Shown here in pieces: positions 1-9,303 of a DNA stretch of 64,000 bases. Location of the stretch: positions 186,001 through 250,000 of the forward strand of contig NZ_CP038462.1 of assembly GCF_004777465.1 (NCBI RefSeq). The letters are read 5' to 3'. Made by a program: the position numbers and the translations under genes. The first letter of the stretch is position 1; every line of letters starts with the position of its first letter. The notes beneath the pieces were generated by a model. It saw nothing but the letters and a program-made list of their open reading frames with translations, did not search any database and was not told the DNA's origin. The stretch comes from Nocardioides daphniae (GTDB lineage: Bacteria; Actinomycetota; Actinomycetes; Propionibacteriales; Nocardioidaceae).

Positions 1-653
1 CCGCGGGCGTACGCACGTGGTGGGCGCGCGCGGTCGCCTCGGCGCTGGAGGAGGCGGCGTACGACCCGGCGGACCTCAAGAAGGGCGCCGGCCTGGCCCG
101 CCGCGGCGAGGTCGGCCAGATCGAGCTCGACGCCGGCCGCGTGGTCGCGGCGGTGATGGAGCGCGGCGACGCCTTCACGGTCACCGTCACCGTGCCGGTG
201 ATGGACCCCGACGAGGCACAGGCCTTCGCGGAGGTGGTCGGCGCCGGCGCCGGGTGGGTCGGGTCGCTGCTGCGTGGCGACGTGCCGGCGAGCCTGGACG
301 AGGCGTTGGAGGAGGCCGGGGTCGAGCTGTTGCCATACGGCGGGCTGAGCGCGACCTGTGGCTGCGACTCGTGGGTCGACCCGTGCCGCCACGGGCTGGC
401 GGTGCTGACCCAGGTGGCGTGGCTGGTCGAGGCCGACCCGCTGGTGCTGCTCCACCTGCGCGGGCTGGAGCGCGCCGACCTGGTCGCCCGGTTGGCCGGA
501 ACCGCCGAGGAGCCAGCCACTGCTTCGGCAGACTGGGAGGGCGAGCTCCCCGACCTGGAGGTCGCCGTCGAGGCGGCCGAGCAGGCCGCGGCGCTCCTGG
601 TCGACCTGCTGGGAACGTCCCCGAGTAAAGATGTAGACGATATATCCTTCTGA
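1..653 (+). CDS. SWIM zinc-finger protein, C-terminal part
   Basis: The reading frame is open from base 3 and enters the window already inside the gene, so the N terminus is missing. The visible start of the frame reads TWWARAVASALEEAAYDP, the usual opening of actinobacterial SWIM-domain proteins, so probably only a few residues are lost. A CxC...CxH SWIM motif (CGC then CRH, about codons 117-130 of the visible frame) would bind zinc. SWIM proteins of this type are of unknown role and often sit beside SNF2-type helicases, here possibly upstream of the window. The stop at 651-653 is two bases before the next start. Family assignment is firm; function is not known. Confidence 0.85.
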   Translation, partial: AGVRTWWARAVASALEEAAYDPADLKKGAGLARRGEVGQIELDAGRVVAAVMERGDAFTVTVTVPVMDPDEAQAFAEVVGAGAGWVGSLLRGDVPASLDEALEEAGVELLPYGGLSATCGCDSWVDPCRHGLAVLTQVAWLVEADPLVLLHLRGLERADLVARLAGTAEEPATASADWEGELPDLEVAVEAAEQAAALLVDLLGTSPSKDVDDISF

Positions 654-655
654 CC

Positions 656-1747
656 ATGGCATTCCGGTTCCTCAAGAAGTCGAAGCCCAGCTGGCCCACC
701 ACCGTGGCCAGCCGGTCGGCGTACGACCCCACGGCAGACGCCCCCCGCAAGCTCGAGGCGGAGAAGCTCGCAGCCGGGACGCTCAACATCGACCTCGAGG
801 TCGCCAAGGTCACCACCGAGGCCGAGGGCGTCATCGCGATCACCTTCGTCGACCCGCACGGTGACGAGCTGCCCGCGTGGGAGCCCGGCGCGCACCTCGA
901 GATCCACACGCCTGCCGGCCTGATCCGCCAGTACTCGCTCTGCGGCGACCCGGCCAACCGCTACGAGTACCGCGTCTCGGTGCTGCGTGAGGAGGCCGGC
1001 CGCGGCGGCTCCCAGGAGCTCCACGACATCAACCTGGTCGGCAAGCTGATCACCTCGACGACTCCGCGCAACCACTTCGAGCTGAAGCCGAGCGCCAAGT
1101 ACCTCTTCATCGCCGGCGGCATCGGCGTCACGCCGATCCGCGCCATGGTGGCGGCAGCCGCCCAGTCTGGTGCCGACTACACGGTGCTCTACGGCGGACG
1201 CAGCCGCGCCTCGATGGCCTTCGTCGAGGAGCTCACCGAGATCGCCGGCGATCGCCTGACCGTCGTCCCGCAGGACACCGACGGCCTGCTCGACCTCAAG
1301 ACCGCCCTCGAGGCGATCGACGCCGACACCGCCGTCTACTGCTGCGGCCCCTCGCCGCTGATCACCGCCGTGGAGCAGTGCGTCGAGAAGTACGCCCCCG
1401 CCTCCGAGCTCCACTTCGAGCGCTTCACCGCCTCGGAGGAGGCGGCCGCCGAGCGCGCCGAGAAGGACAAGGGCAACGTGGCCTTCGAGCTCGAGCTGCG
1501 GCGTACTGGCGTCACCACCACGGTCGGCGCCGACGAGCGCGTGCTCGACGTGGTCCTCAAGAACGTGCCGAACTTCGACTACTCCTGCGAGGAGGGCGAC
1601 TGCGGCTCCTGCCTGGCGAAGGTCATCTCCGGCGACGTCGACCACCGCGACGACGACCTCCTGACCGCCGAGGAGCGGGCGGCCAACACCGAGATGTACG
1701 TCTGCGTCTCGCGCTCCACGGGCGGCAAGCTCGTCCTCGACGTCTGA
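656..1747 (+). CDS. Ferredoxin/flavin oxidoreductase with C-terminal [2Fe-2S] domain (PDR/VanB-like)
   Basis: A 363-residue electron-transfer reductase. Order of domains: flavin-binding barrel with RQYSLCGD (about residue 88), NAD(P)-binding domain with FIAGGIGVTPIRAM (about 151) and CCGPSPL (about 230), then a plant-type ferredoxin domain whose cluster ligands are C311-x4-C316-x2-C319 and C350. This is the layout of phthalate dioxygenase reductase and vanillate demethylase reductase, which feed electrons from NAD(P)H to a Rieske oxygenase. No oxygenase partner is next to it, so the acceptor is unknown. The short AT-rich stretch before the start (GATATATCC near 639) could hold a -10 box very close to the ATG, that is, a near-leaderless transcript; this is inference. 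Confidence 0.9.
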   Translation: MAFRFLKKSKPSWPTTVASRSAYDPTADAPRKLEAEKLAAGTLNIDLEVAKVTTEAEGVIAITFVDPHGDELPAWEPGAHLEIHTPAGLIRQYSLCGDPANRYEYRVSVLREEAGRGGSQELHDINLVGKLITSTTPRNHFELKPSAKYLFIAGGIGVTPIRAMVAAAAQSGADYTVLYGGRSRASMAFVEELTEIAGDRLTVVPQDTDGLLDLKTALEAIDADTAVYCCGPSPLITAVEQCVEKYAPASELHFERFTASEEAAAERAEKDKGNVAFELELRRTGVTTTVGADERVLDVVLKNVPNFDYSCEEGDCGSCLAKVISGDVDHRDDDLLTAEERAANTEMYVCVSRSTGGKLVLDV

Positions 1748-1854
1748 GCCGTCCCGCGCGTCCTACGGAAGGGCGGTGTCAATCGGCCTGACGGGGTCCT
1801 CAGTTGCCCCGACGGCCCATTGGCACCGTCTTTTCGCTGCCCACCGGCACCCGG

Positions 1855-2451
1855 TCAGGCGTCGAGCGCCCGCATCGCCATCTCGGCCAGCAGGTCGCGC
1901 ATCTCCTCGTCCGGCACGCGCGCGCTGCGCGGGGTGGAGTTGATCAGCCCGAAGGTCGCGTGCACGGTGGCCCGCGCCCGGTCGAGCGTCAGCTCGGGGT
2001 GCAGCCCCTGGAGCGTGGTCGACCACAGGTCGACGTAGTCGCGCTGCAGGCCGCGCACCTTCTCGCGCGCCTCGTCGGGCAGCGAGCTCCAGTCCCGGTC
2101 CTGCACGATGATCAGCGCCTTGTGGGCCAGGGCGAAGTCGACGTGCCAGCCGACCAGGGCGGCGAGCGCGGAGCGTACGTCGCCGGTCTCGGCCGCGCTG
2201 GCCGCGCGGGCACGACCCACCGAGAGCAGCTCCTCGGAGATCGAGACGAGCATCTCGGCCAGCATCGCGTCCTTGGACGGGAAGTGCTTGTAGAGCGCGG
2301 GGCCGGAGATGCCGGCGGCCGCGCCGAGGTCGGTGACCGAGACGCCGTGGAAGCCGCGGCGCGCAAACATCTCGGCGGCGAGGTCGAGCAGCTGTTGGCG
2401 CCTGCTCGTCGCGGGACGGGCGGGACGCGCGGTGCTGGTGGACTCGGTCAC
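1855..2451 (-). CDS. TetR/AcrR-family transcriptional regulator
   Basis: A 198-residue regulator. The N-terminal helix-turn-helix is clear: RRQQLLDLAAEMFARRGF followed by VTDLGAAAGISGPALYKHF (residues about 17-57). The C-terminal ligand domain has no diagnostic motif. It is divergent from the leucine-catabolic operon that starts at 2625, and an 18-bp palindrome directly before that operon is its best candidate operator. In Actinobacteria, TetR proteins in this position usually repress branched-chain acyl-CoA catabolism and respond to an acyl-CoA; that role is inferred from position only. The gap to the operon also contains the palindromic repeat at 2491-2547. Confidence 0.92.
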   Translation of the reverse strand: MTESTSTARPARPATSRRQQLLDLAAEMFARRGFHGVSVTDLGAAAGISGPALYKHFPSKDAMLAEMLVSISEELLSVGRARAASAAETGDVRSALAALVGWHVDFALAHKALIIVQDRDWSSLPDEAREKVRGLQRDYVDLWSTTLQGLHPELTLDRARATVHATFGLINSTPRSARVPDEEMRDLLAEMAMRALDA

Positions 2452-2490
2452 CGGCTCAGGTTAGCGGGCATTCACCTTGCCGTGAGGGCG

Positions 2491-2547
2491 CCAGTGGTCA
2501 GTTGGTGGGCGCCAGAGGGGCGGCGATGGCCATTAAGTGACCACTGG
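2491..2547. repeat. Long-stem palindromic intergenic element, copy A
   Basis: Perfect outer arms CCAGTGGTCA and TGACCACTGG enclose a further imperfect stem (GTTGGTGG against CCATTAAG) and a G/C-rich centre. The same sequence in slightly altered form is present at 14131-14195, where arms and inner stem are conserved but the loop differs. It lies between the TetR gene and the carboxylase operon and has no coding potential of its own. Confidence 0.85.
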
Positions 2548-2598
2548 GAGGAGTGCAGGGCCCACCCAGCGCCGATCCAGCAGACCTGTGGCGCAATC

Positions 2599-2616
2599 GG
2601 TTAACGAGCGTTAACC
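2599..2616. promoter_or_regulatory. Candidate TetR operator before the leucine-degradation operon
   Basis: GGTTAACGAGCGTTAACC is an 18-bp palindrome: 8-bp perfect arms GGTTAACG and CGTTAACC around AG. It ends 8 bases before the ATG at 2625, so a bound repressor would cover the translation start region and most likely the promoter. Size and symmetry fit a TetR-dimer site, and a TetR gene lies on the other side of the gap. Confidence 0.7.
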
Positions 2617-2624
2617 TAGAGCGC

Positions 2625-4208
2625 ATGAGCCTCCACGACCTCACTGCCGAGCTCCGCGAGCGCCTCGCCCTGGTCCGCCAGGGCGGCTCGGAGGCGGCCC
2701 GCGCCAAGCACACCGGCCGCGGCAAGCTGCTGGCCCGCGAGCGCGTCGACCGTCTGCTCGACCCGGGCAGCCCGCTGCTCGAGGTCGCACCGCTCGCCGC
2801 CTGGGGCATGTACGGCAAGGACGGCGAGGACAACGCCGTCCCGTCGGCCTCCGTCGTCGCCGGCATCGGCCGCGTCTCGGGGCGCGACGTGATGATCGTG
2901 GCCAACGACGCCACCGTGAAGGGCGGCACCTACTACCCGATCACGGTCAAGAAGCACCTCCGCGCCCAGACCATCGCCGCCGAGAACAACCTGCCGTGCG
3001 TCTACCTGGTCGACTCCGGCGGCGCCTTCCTGCCGATGCAGGACGACGTCTTCCCCGACCGCGAGCACTTCGGCCGGATCTTCTACAACCAGGCCAACCT
3101 CAGCGCCCGCGGCATCGCGCAGATCTCCGCGGTGATGGGCTCGTGCACCGCGGGTGGGGCGTACGTCCCGGCGATGAGCGACGAGACCGTCATCGTCCGC
3201 AACCAGGGCACGATCTTCCTCGGCGGCCCGCCGCTGGTGAAGGCCGCGACCGGCGAGGTCGTCACGGCCGAGGACCTCGGCGGCGGCGACGTGCACGCGC
3301 GCACCTCCGGCGTCGTCGACCACCTCGCCGAGGACGACGACCACGCGCTGCAGATCGTCCGCTCCATCGTCGACACCCTCCCGCCGGTCACCGGCTACGA
3401 CGCCGCCGGCCGCGCGAGCTACGACCTGCGCGAGCCCGAGGAGCCGCTCGAGGACCCCCTCGGCCTGTACGACGTCGTCCCCAGCGACACCCGCCAGCCC
3501 TACGACGTGCGCGAGGTCATCCGCCGCATCGTCGACGGCAGCCGCTTCCACGAGTTCAAGAAGCTCTACGGCGAGACCCTGGTGACCGGCTTCGCGCACA
3601 TCTGGGGCCACCCGGTCGGCATCGTCGCCAACAACGGCATCCTCTTCAGCGAGTCGGCGCTCAAGGGCGCCCACTTCATCGAGCTGTGCAACTCCCGCGG
3701 CATCCCGATCGTGTTCCTGCAGAACATCACCGGCTTCATGGTCGGCCGCGAGTACGAGAACCGCGGCATCGCCCGCGACGGCGCGAAGCTGGTCACCGCG
3801 GTGGCGACCAGCGTCGTACCGAAGTTCACCGTCGTCATCGGCGGCTCGTTCGGCGCCGGCAACTACGGCATGGCGGGCCGGGCGTACGACCCCCGCTTCC
3901 TGTGGATGTGGCCCAACGCGCGGATCTCCGTCATGGGCGGCGAGCAGGCTGCGAGTGTGCTCGCGACCGTGCGCCGCGACGGGATCGAGGCGAAGGGTGG
4001 CGAGTGGTCGGCCGAGGACGAGGAGTCGTTCAAGGCCCCGATCCGCGAGCAGTACGAGACCCAGGGCTCGCCCTACTACTCCACCGCACGCCTGTGGGAC
4101 GACGGGATCATCGACCCCGTCGACACCCGACGCGTGCTCGGCATGGGCCTGGCGGTCGCCGCCAACGCCCCGACCCCGGCGCCCGCCTACGGCGTCTTCC
4201 GGATGTGA
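2625..4208 (+). CDS. Methylcrotonyl-CoA carboxylase beta (carboxyltransferase) subunit
   Basis: A 527-residue carboxyltransferase subunit that transfers CO2 from carboxybiotin to 3-methylcrotonyl-CoA in leucine breakdown. Family signs are [20 protein letters not shown] near the N terminus, the oxyanion-type motif [15 protein letters not shown] (about residue 176) and [22 protein letters not shown] followed by [22 protein letters not shown] in the C-terminal crotonase-like half; these match MCC beta better than propionyl-CoA carboxylase. The ATG at 2625 is chosen because the family begins about here; the open frame runs 24 codons upstream across the palindrome. The alpha subunit overlaps its stop, so the two subunits are probably made in step. 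Confidence 0.93.
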   Translation: MSLHDLTAELRERLALVRQGGSEAARAKHTGRGKLLARERVDRLLDPGSPLLEVAPLAAWGMYGKDGEDNAVPSASVVAGIGRVSGRDVMIVANDATVKGGTYYPITVKKHLRAQTIAAENNLPCVYLVDSGGAFLPMQDDVFPDREHFGRIFYNQANLSARGIAQISAVMGSCTAGGAYVPAMSDETVIVRNQGTIFLGGPPLVKAATGEVVTAEDLGGGDVHARTSGVVDHLAEDDDHALQIVRSIVDTLPPVTGYDAAGRASYDLREPEEPLEDPLGLYDVVPSDTRQPYDVREVIRRIVDGSRFHEFKKLYGETLVTGFAHIWGHPVGIVANNGILFSESALKGAHFIELCNSRGIPIVFLQNITGFMVGREYENRGIARDGAKLVTAVATSVVPKFTVVIGGSFGAGNYGMAGRAYDPRFLWMWPNARISVMGGEQAASVLATVRRDGIEAKGGEWSAEDEESFKAPIREQYETQGSPYYSTARLWDDGIIDPVDTRRVLGMGLAVAANAPTPAPAYGVFRM

Positions 4209-6112
4209 TTCCTGTGGCCCAGATCAAGACCCTCCTCGTCGCCAACCGCGGCGAGATCGCCCTGCGCGTCTTCCGCACCTGCAGCGCGCTCGGCATCCGC
4301 ACCGTCGCCATCCACACCGCCGTCGACGCCGACGCGCCCCACGTGCGCGAGGCCGACGTGGCCCTCCAGCTGCCCGGCTACCTCGACGTCGAGGCGGTCG
4401 TGGCCGCGGCCAAGGAGGCCGGCGCCGACGCCGTCCACCCCGGCTACGGCTTCCTGTCGGAGCGCTCCGTCTTCGCACGAGCTCTGGAGGCCGCCGGCCT
4501 CACGCTGGTCGGCCCGAGCGCCGACGTGATGGACGCGATGGGCCGCAAGGACGCCGCGCGCGAGATCGCGGTCGCCGCAGGCGTGCCGGTGATTCCGGCG
4601 TACGACATCGACGACGACCCGCAGACCTTCTCCTACCCGGTGCTCGTCAAGGCTGCGGCGGGCGGCGGCGGCAAGGGCATGCGCGTCGTACGCAGCGCCG
4701 ACGACTTCGCCGAGGCCCGTGCGGCCGCTGCACGTGAGGGCCTCAACTCGTTCGGTGACGACACGCTGCTGGTCGAGAAGTACGTCGAGTCCGGGCGCCA
4801 CATCGAGGTGCAGGTGATGGCCGACGCGCACGGCACCGTGCGCCACCTCTTCGAGCGTGACTGCTCCACCCAGCGCCGCCACCAGAAAGTGCTGGAGGAG
4901 GCGCCCGCGCCGACCATCTCCGCCGAGCAGCGCACCGCGATCACCGCGTCGGCGGTGGCGCTGGCCGCCGAGGTCGGCTACACGAATGCGGGCACGGTCG
5001 AGTTCCTGCTCGACAACGCCACCGGCGAGTTCTACTTCCTCGAGATGAACACCCGCCTCCAGGTGGAGCACCCGGTCACCGAGGAGGTCGTCCGGATCCG
5101 CGGGGAGCGGCCCGACCTGGTCGCGCTGCAGCTCGCGGTGGCCGCCCGCGAGCCGCTCGACTTCAGCCAGGACGACGTGACCCTGGAGGGCCACGCGATC
5201 GAGGCCCGCGTCTACGCCGAGGACTCCTTCAACGGCTTCCTGCCGCAGGCCGGCACCGCCACCTACGTCCGCTGGGGCGGATGGACCGACGTGGCCAGCG
5301 GCGAGATCCGCGTCGACCACGCGCTCGAGTCGGGCCAGGAGGTCTCCACCCACTTCGACCCGATGCTCGGCAAGGTGATCGCCTACGGCGCAGACCGGTC
5401 AGCCGCGCGCGCCGCGCTGGTCGACGCGCTCGACGAGACCGCCGTGCTCGGGCTCACCACCAACACCGGGTTCCTGCGTACGCTCGCAGCGAGCGACGAG
5501 TTCGGCGACGCGACGATCGACACCGCCTGGCTCGACCGCAACGAGGTGCCCGGCCCCGACCCGTCGACCGCCCGCACCCTCGCGGCCGCGCTCGCGGTGC
5601 CGGACGTCTCCGCCGACGCCAGCCCCTTCCACAGCGACGGCTGGCGCCTCGGCGGCGAGCCCGCACCGGTCCGCATCCACCTCGACGAGTGGGTGGAGGT
5701 GCCGCCAGGCGTCACCACCCGCACCCCGCTGCGGCCCAGCTTCCGTGGGCTGACCACGGCCCTCCACGGCAAGGAGCGGGCAGTCGGCGTCGCCCGACGT
5801 CACGAGGTCGAGGTCGTGCACCGCGGCCAGCGCCACGTCTTCGCCTTCGCCGACCCCTTCGCCGACAGCGCCGCGGCAGCCGGCGACGGCACCCTGACGG
5901 CCCCCATGCCGGGCACCGTCCTGGAGGTCAAGGTCGCCGCCGGTGACCGCGTCGAGGCCGACCAGACGCTGGGCATGATGGAGGCCATGAAGATGGAGCT
6001 CTCGCTCAAGGCGCCCTTCGCCGGCACCGTCACCGAGGTGGGTGCGGGCGTGGGCGACCTCGTCACGCTGGGTGCGACGCTCTTCGTCGTCGAGGCCGAG
6101 GGGGAGGCATGA
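4205..6112 (+). CDS. Methylcrotonyl-CoA carboxylase alpha subunit (biotin carboxylase + BCCP)
   Basis: A 635-residue biotin-dependent carboxylase subunit. N-terminal biotin-carboxylase domain: [20 protein letters not shown]-grasp glycine loop [23 protein letters not shown], and [14 protein letters not shown] with the catalytic Arg/Glu. After a linker the C-terminal biotinyl domain carries [10 protein letters not shown], with the biotinylated lysine at about residue 596. It carboxylates biotin with bicarbonate and ATP and hands CO2 to the beta subunit. The start is either GTG 4205, giving a 4-base GTGA overlap with the beta stop, or GTG 4214; neither has a strong Shine-Dalgarno, so coupling to the upstream gene is likely. 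The downstream lyase overlaps by ATGA. Confidence 0.92.
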   Translation: MIPVAQIKTLLVANRGEIALRVFRTCSALGIRTVAIHTAVDADAPHVREADVALQLPGYLDVEAVVAAAKEAGADAVHPGYGFLSERSVFARALEAAGLTLVGPSADVMDAMGRKDAAREIAVAAGVPVIPAYDIDDDPQTFSYPVLVKAAAGGGGKGMRVVRSADDFAEARAAAAREGLNSFGDDTLLVEKYVESGRHIEVQVMADAHGTVRHLFERDCSTQRRHQKVLEEAPAPTISAEQRTAITASAVALAAEVGYTNAGTVEFLLDNATGEFYFLEMNTRLQVEHPVTEEVVRIRGERPDLVALQLAVAAREPLDFSQDDVTLEGHAIEARVYAEDSFNGFLPQAGTATYVRWGGWTDVASGEIRVDHALESGQEVSTHFDPMLGKVIAYGADRSAARAALVDALDETAVLGLTTNTGFLRTLAASDEFGDATIDTAWLDRNEVPGPDPSTARTLAAALAVPDVSADASPFHSDGWRLGGEPAPVRIHLDEWVEVPPGVTTRTPLRPSFRGLTTALHGKERAVGVARRHEVEVVHRGQRHVFAFADPFADSAAAAGDGTLTAPMPGTVLEVKVAAGDRVEADQTLGMMEAMKMELSLKAPFAGTVTEVGAGVGDLVTLGATLFVVEAEGEA

Positions 6113-7083
6113 GCACCGCCGCCGAGCGCGTCGACCTGCCGATGACGGTGGCCGCGGAGCCGATCACGACGCTGCCGCTGCCCGACGCGGTGACGATCTA
6201 CGAGGTCGGCCCCCGCGACGGCCTGCAGAACGAGAAGGCGGTCGTCCCGGTCGCGGTGAAGGCCGAGATGATCACCCGGCTCCTCGACGCCGGGCTGCCG
6301 GTCATCGAGGCGACCAGCTTCGTGCACCCGAAGTGGGTGCCCCAGCTCGCCGACGCCGCCGAGCTGATGGGGGTGCTCGTCGACCGGATCGGCGACGCCG
6401 CCCGCCGGATGCCGGTGCTGGTGCCCAACGAGCGTGGCCTCGACCGGGCCCTCGACCTGGGTCTTGAGCACATCGCGGTCTTCGGCTCGGCCACCGAGAC
6501 CTTCGCGCAGAAGAACCTCAACCGCTCCTACGACGAGCAGTTCACGATGTTCGAGCCCACCTTCGCCCGCGCCAAGGAGGCCGGGATGACGGTGCGTGGC
6601 TACCTGTCGATGTGCTTTGGCGACCCGTGGGAGGGCAGCGTCGAGGTCGACGCCGTCGTACGCGCGGGCGTACGGCTGCTGGAGCTCGGCGCCGACCAGC
6701 TCAGCCTCGGCGACACGATCGGTGTGGCGACGGCCGGCCACGTGCAGGCGATGGTGGCGGCGTTCGCCGACGCAGGCGTGGGGACCGACCGGCTCGCCAT
6801 GCACTTCCACGACACCTACGGGCAGGCGCTGGCCAACACGCTCGCCGCGATGCAGGTCGGGATCACCACGTTCGACGCCTCCGCCGGCGGCCTCGGCGGC
6901 TGCCCCTACGCCAAGTCGGCCACCGGCAACCTGGCCACGGAGGACCTGCTCTGGATGCTCCAGGGTCTGGGCATCGGGACCGGTGTCGACCTCGACGCGG
7001 TGGTCGCGACGTCGGTCTTCATGGCCGACGCGCTCGGCAAGGCGCCGGCCTCGGCCGTGGCTCGGGCGTTGTCGGGACAGTGA
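6109..7083 (+). CDS. Hydroxymethylglutaryl-CoA lyase
   Basis: A 324-residue TIM-barrel lyase that splits HMG-CoA into acetyl-CoA and acetoacetate, the last step of leucine degradation. Visible motifs: VTIYEVGPRDGLQNEK at the start of the barrel, EATSFVHPKWVPQLAD, HFHDTYGQALANT with the metal-binding histidines, and GGLGGCPYAKSATGNLATED with the conserved active-site cysteine. The start overlaps the carboxylase stop (ATGA). With the two carboxylase subunits this gives methylcrotonyl-CoA to acetoacetate, lacking only methylglutaconyl-CoA hydratase and isovaleryl-CoA dehydrogenase, which are not in the window. A 19-base gap separates it from the next, functionally unrelated group. Confidence 0.93.
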   Translation: MSTAAERVDLPMTVAAEPITTLPLPDAVTIYEVGPRDGLQNEKAVVPVAVKAEMITRLLDAGLPVIEATSFVHPKWVPQLADAAELMGVLVDRIGDAARRMPVLVPNERGLDRALDLGLEHIAVFGSATETFAQKNLNRSYDEQFTMFEPTFARAKEAGMTVRGYLSMCFGDPWEGSVEVDAVVRAGVRLLELGADQLSLGDTIGVATAGHVQAMVAAFADAGVGTDRLAMHFHDTYGQALANTLAAMQVGITTFDASAGGLGGCPYAKSATGNLATEDLLWMLQGLGIGTGVDLDAVVATSVFMADALGKAPASAVARALSGQ

Positions 7084-7102
7084 CGCTGGCACAATCACCT
7101 CC

Positions 7103-8185
7103 ATGAGCCGGGTCGTCTACCTCCACATCGGTGCGCCCAAGACGGGCACCACCTACCTCCAGGACCGTCTGGCGCGCAACGCCGACAACCTGGCTCGCCA
7201 CGGCGTCACCGTGCCGACGAAGGGGCGCAACGTGCCCGCCGACCTCTTCCACTTCCGCGCCGCGCTCGACCTGCTCGGCGAGGACTGGGGCGGCCCGCCC
7301 GGCCACGCCGCCGGCGCCTGGGACGCGATGGTCCAGAAGGTCAACCGCTCCTCCGGCACCGTGGTGATCAGCCACGAGATCCTCGCCCCGGCCCGCCCGG
7401 AGAAGATCATCAAGGCGATGAACGACCTGGCCGGTGCCGAGGTGCACATCGTCTACTCGGCGCGCGACCTCGGCCGCCAGCTCCCCGCCGCCTGGCAGGA
7501 GTCGATCAAGCAGGGGCGCCGCTGGACCTTCGCGAAGTTCCTGGAGAAGGTCGACGCCGGGGACAACTGGTTCCACCGGGCGCTCGACCTGCCCCACGTG
7601 CTCAACAACTGGAGCTCCAAGCTCCCGCCGGAGAACATCCACGTCGTCACCGTGCCGCACGACCGCAGCGGCGAGGTGCTGTGGCTCCGCTTCTGCACGG
7701 CCTTCGGCATCGACCCGTCGTGGGCACCGCTGGAGAGCGAGCGCGCCAACCGCTCCCTCGGCATCGCCGAGACCCAGCTGATCCGCGAGCTCAACCGCCG
7801 CCTCGAGATGGGCGTACGCCGCCAGGTCACCTACGACAACCTGATCCGCGAGATGCTCGCCGAGGGTGAGCTGGTCAACCGCGAGAGCCACCCCGTCACC
7901 CTGCCGCCGGAGCGATTCGACGACATCGAGGTGCAGGCCCAGGTCTGGATCGACTGGTTGACCGGCAGCGGCGTCGACGTCGTCGGTGACGTCGAGGAGC
8001 TGCGCCCGCGGCGCCCGGAGGCCGCCGCCGTGTGGCACGACCCCGACCACCCGCGCCCCGACCAGCAGCTCGACGCCGCCATGGACGCCCTCGCCGCGAT
8101 GACCCGCGAGGCCGCCCACCGCACCGAGGCCCCGTCGGTCACCCAGGCCTTGCGCAACCGCGCGCGGCAGCTCCGGGGCAAGTGA
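7103..8185 (+). CDS. Sulfotransferase-like protein (first of trio)
   Basis: A 360-residue cytoplasmic protein with the sulfotransferase P-loop GAPKTGTTYLQDRL at residues about 8-21, the PAPS 5'-phosphosulfate-binding signature (PKTGTT). Further fold landmarks are VVISHEIL (about 90), a VHIVYSARDLGRQLPAAWQE segment that corresponds to the 3'-phosphate-binding strand and helix, and NIHVVTVP. It resembles the diverse bacterial sulfotransferase-like proteins found in cell-envelope loci; the acceptor cannot be predicted. The ATG at 7103 has no obvious strong Shine-Dalgarno. Its stop overlaps the next gene by GTGA and a paralogue of similar length follows two genes later, so the three are one operon. 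Confidence 0.8.
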   Translation: MSRVVYLHIGAPKTGTTYLQDRLARNADNLARHGVTVPTKGRNVPADLFHFRAALDLLGEDWGGPPGHAAGAWDAMVQKVNRSSGTVVISHEILAPARPEKIIKAMNDLAGAEVHIVYSARDLGRQLPAAWQESIKQGRRWTFAKFLEKVDAGDNWFHRALDLPHVLNNWSSKLPPENIHVVTVPHDRSGEVLWLRFCTAFGIDPSWAPLESERANRSLGIAETQLIRELNRRLEMGVRRQVTYDNLIREMLAEGELVNRESHPVTLPPERFDDIEVQAQVWIDWLTGSGVDVVGDVEELRPRRPEAAAVWHDPDHPRPDQQLDAAMDALAAMTREAAHRTEAPSVTQALRNRARQLRGK

Positions 8186-9303
8186 CCGTGGCCGAGCAGA
8201 CCGGACCGGGGGTGGCCCGGGCCTGGGGCTGGGTCGCCCACCTCCGCACTGGCGGCACCACGCCGTGGGCCGGGTGGAGCGGCGACGCCGATCCGACCGG
8301 TCGCGTCCTTCCCGGCGCCCAGCAGCTCGAGCTGCTCCGCCGGATCAACCTCGCCGCCGACGGGCTCGTGCCCGAGGAGCTGGTCGAGCGGGTCCTCGCT
8401 GCCTCCGCGCCCGGCCGTGGACGTGCCGAGCTGGAGCTCGTCGGGGCCGCGTACGACGCCCGCTTCGGCGCCCCGCCCGTCGACCCGTCCGACCTGCCCG
8501 CCGAGGAGGTCGTGCGGGTGGCCGCCCACCTGCTCGCCCAGGACCTGGTCGCGCTCGGGCCGCTCCCGCGCCCCGTCGTGCGCCAGCGCCCCTGGCGGCG
8601 CCGGGTGATGCTGGTCGGCGACCCGTGGCTGCGCTCCGAGGTCACCCGCCAGCTCATCGACGCCGGTCGGGCCCCGCGGCCCGGTGGCCGCGTCGTGGTC
8701 GTCGGCGCCGACCTGCCCCGGATGCTGGCCGACGCCTGGACCAACGCCTGCTTCGACCGCCCCGTCGGCAGCTGGGACGAGTGGCTGGGCAACTGGCGCA
8801 ACCGCCGCGGCCTGCCGCCGGGGCTGCAGCTCGGCCAGCTGGTCGAGCACTGGCGCGAGGTCGCCGGCGACCGCAACGTCGAGCTGGTCCTGGACGAGCG
8901 GCGACTGTCGTCGGCCCTGCGTGGGCCGCAGGTCGAGCGGGTGCGCCGCCCCGGGCGTACGGCAGCGGGGTTGGCGCGACGCGTCGCCTTCTCGCTGAGC
9001 CTGATGATCCCGGTCTCCGAGCGCCGTACGTTGCTGCGTGACGGGCTGCTGCCGCGGATCCCCGACGAGTTCTTCGACGTCGGCCTGCCGGCGCTGCCGC
9101 CGGAGCACGAGGAGTGGGTGCGGACGCGGGGCGACCGCTTGGCCGAGCAGCTGCGCGAGGCTGGTTACCCTGTGCGTGACAGCCAGTGGTCGGGCGGTGC
9201 ACAGCCGCAGGCACCGGGGACGCACCCCGCGGCCGGCGGTGACCGGGCCGCCCTGGACCTGGCCGTGGGTCTGCTGCTGGGTGGCTGGAAGGCCCAGCCG
9301 TGA
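8182..9303 (+). CDS. P-loop-less sulfotransferase-like protein (middle of trio)
   Basis: A 373-residue protein with no recognised domain at first sight. Its middle part follows the pattern of both neighbours: RVVVVGADLPRMLADAW, then SWDEWLGNW, then LVEHWREVAGDRNVELVLDE, which lines up with EVHIVYSARDLGRQLPAAW, the FAKFLEK helix, and LNNWSSKLPPENIHVVTVP in the first protein. No PKTGTT loop exists near its N terminus. I infer a degenerate paralogue that may act as a partner or structural subunit rather than an enzyme. Start is GTG 8182 (4-base overlap with the previous stop) or GTG 8188. Its own stop overlaps the next start by GTGA. Confidence 0.75.
   Translation: MTVAEQTGPGVARAWGWVAHLRTGGTTPWAGWSGDADPTGRVLPGAQQLELLRRINLAADGLVPEELVERVLAASAPGRGRAELELVGAAYDARFGAPPVDPSDLPAEEVVRVAAHLLAQDLVALGPLPRPVVRQRPWRRRVMLVGDPWLRSEVTRQLIDAGRAPRPGGRVVVVGADLPRMLADAWTNACFDRPVGSWDEWLGNWRNRRGLPPGLQLGQLVEHWREVAGDRNVELVLDERRLSSALRGPQVERVRRPGRTAAGLARRVAFSLSLMIPVSERRTLLRDGLLPRIPDEFFDVGLPALPPEHEEWVRTRGDRLAEQLREAGYPVRDSQWSGGAQPQAPGTHPAAGGDRAALDLAVGLLLGGWKAQP

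Noticed and set aside
2616..3674. Long reverse-strand ORF opposite the carboxyltransferase gene
   Set aside because: Antisense frame of a high-GC gene; composition (V/D/G/A repeats) and lack of any motif show it is a shadow. The same holds for the long antisense frames at 4187-5353, 5800-7104, 7019-8119, 40627-43857 and 58880-61417.
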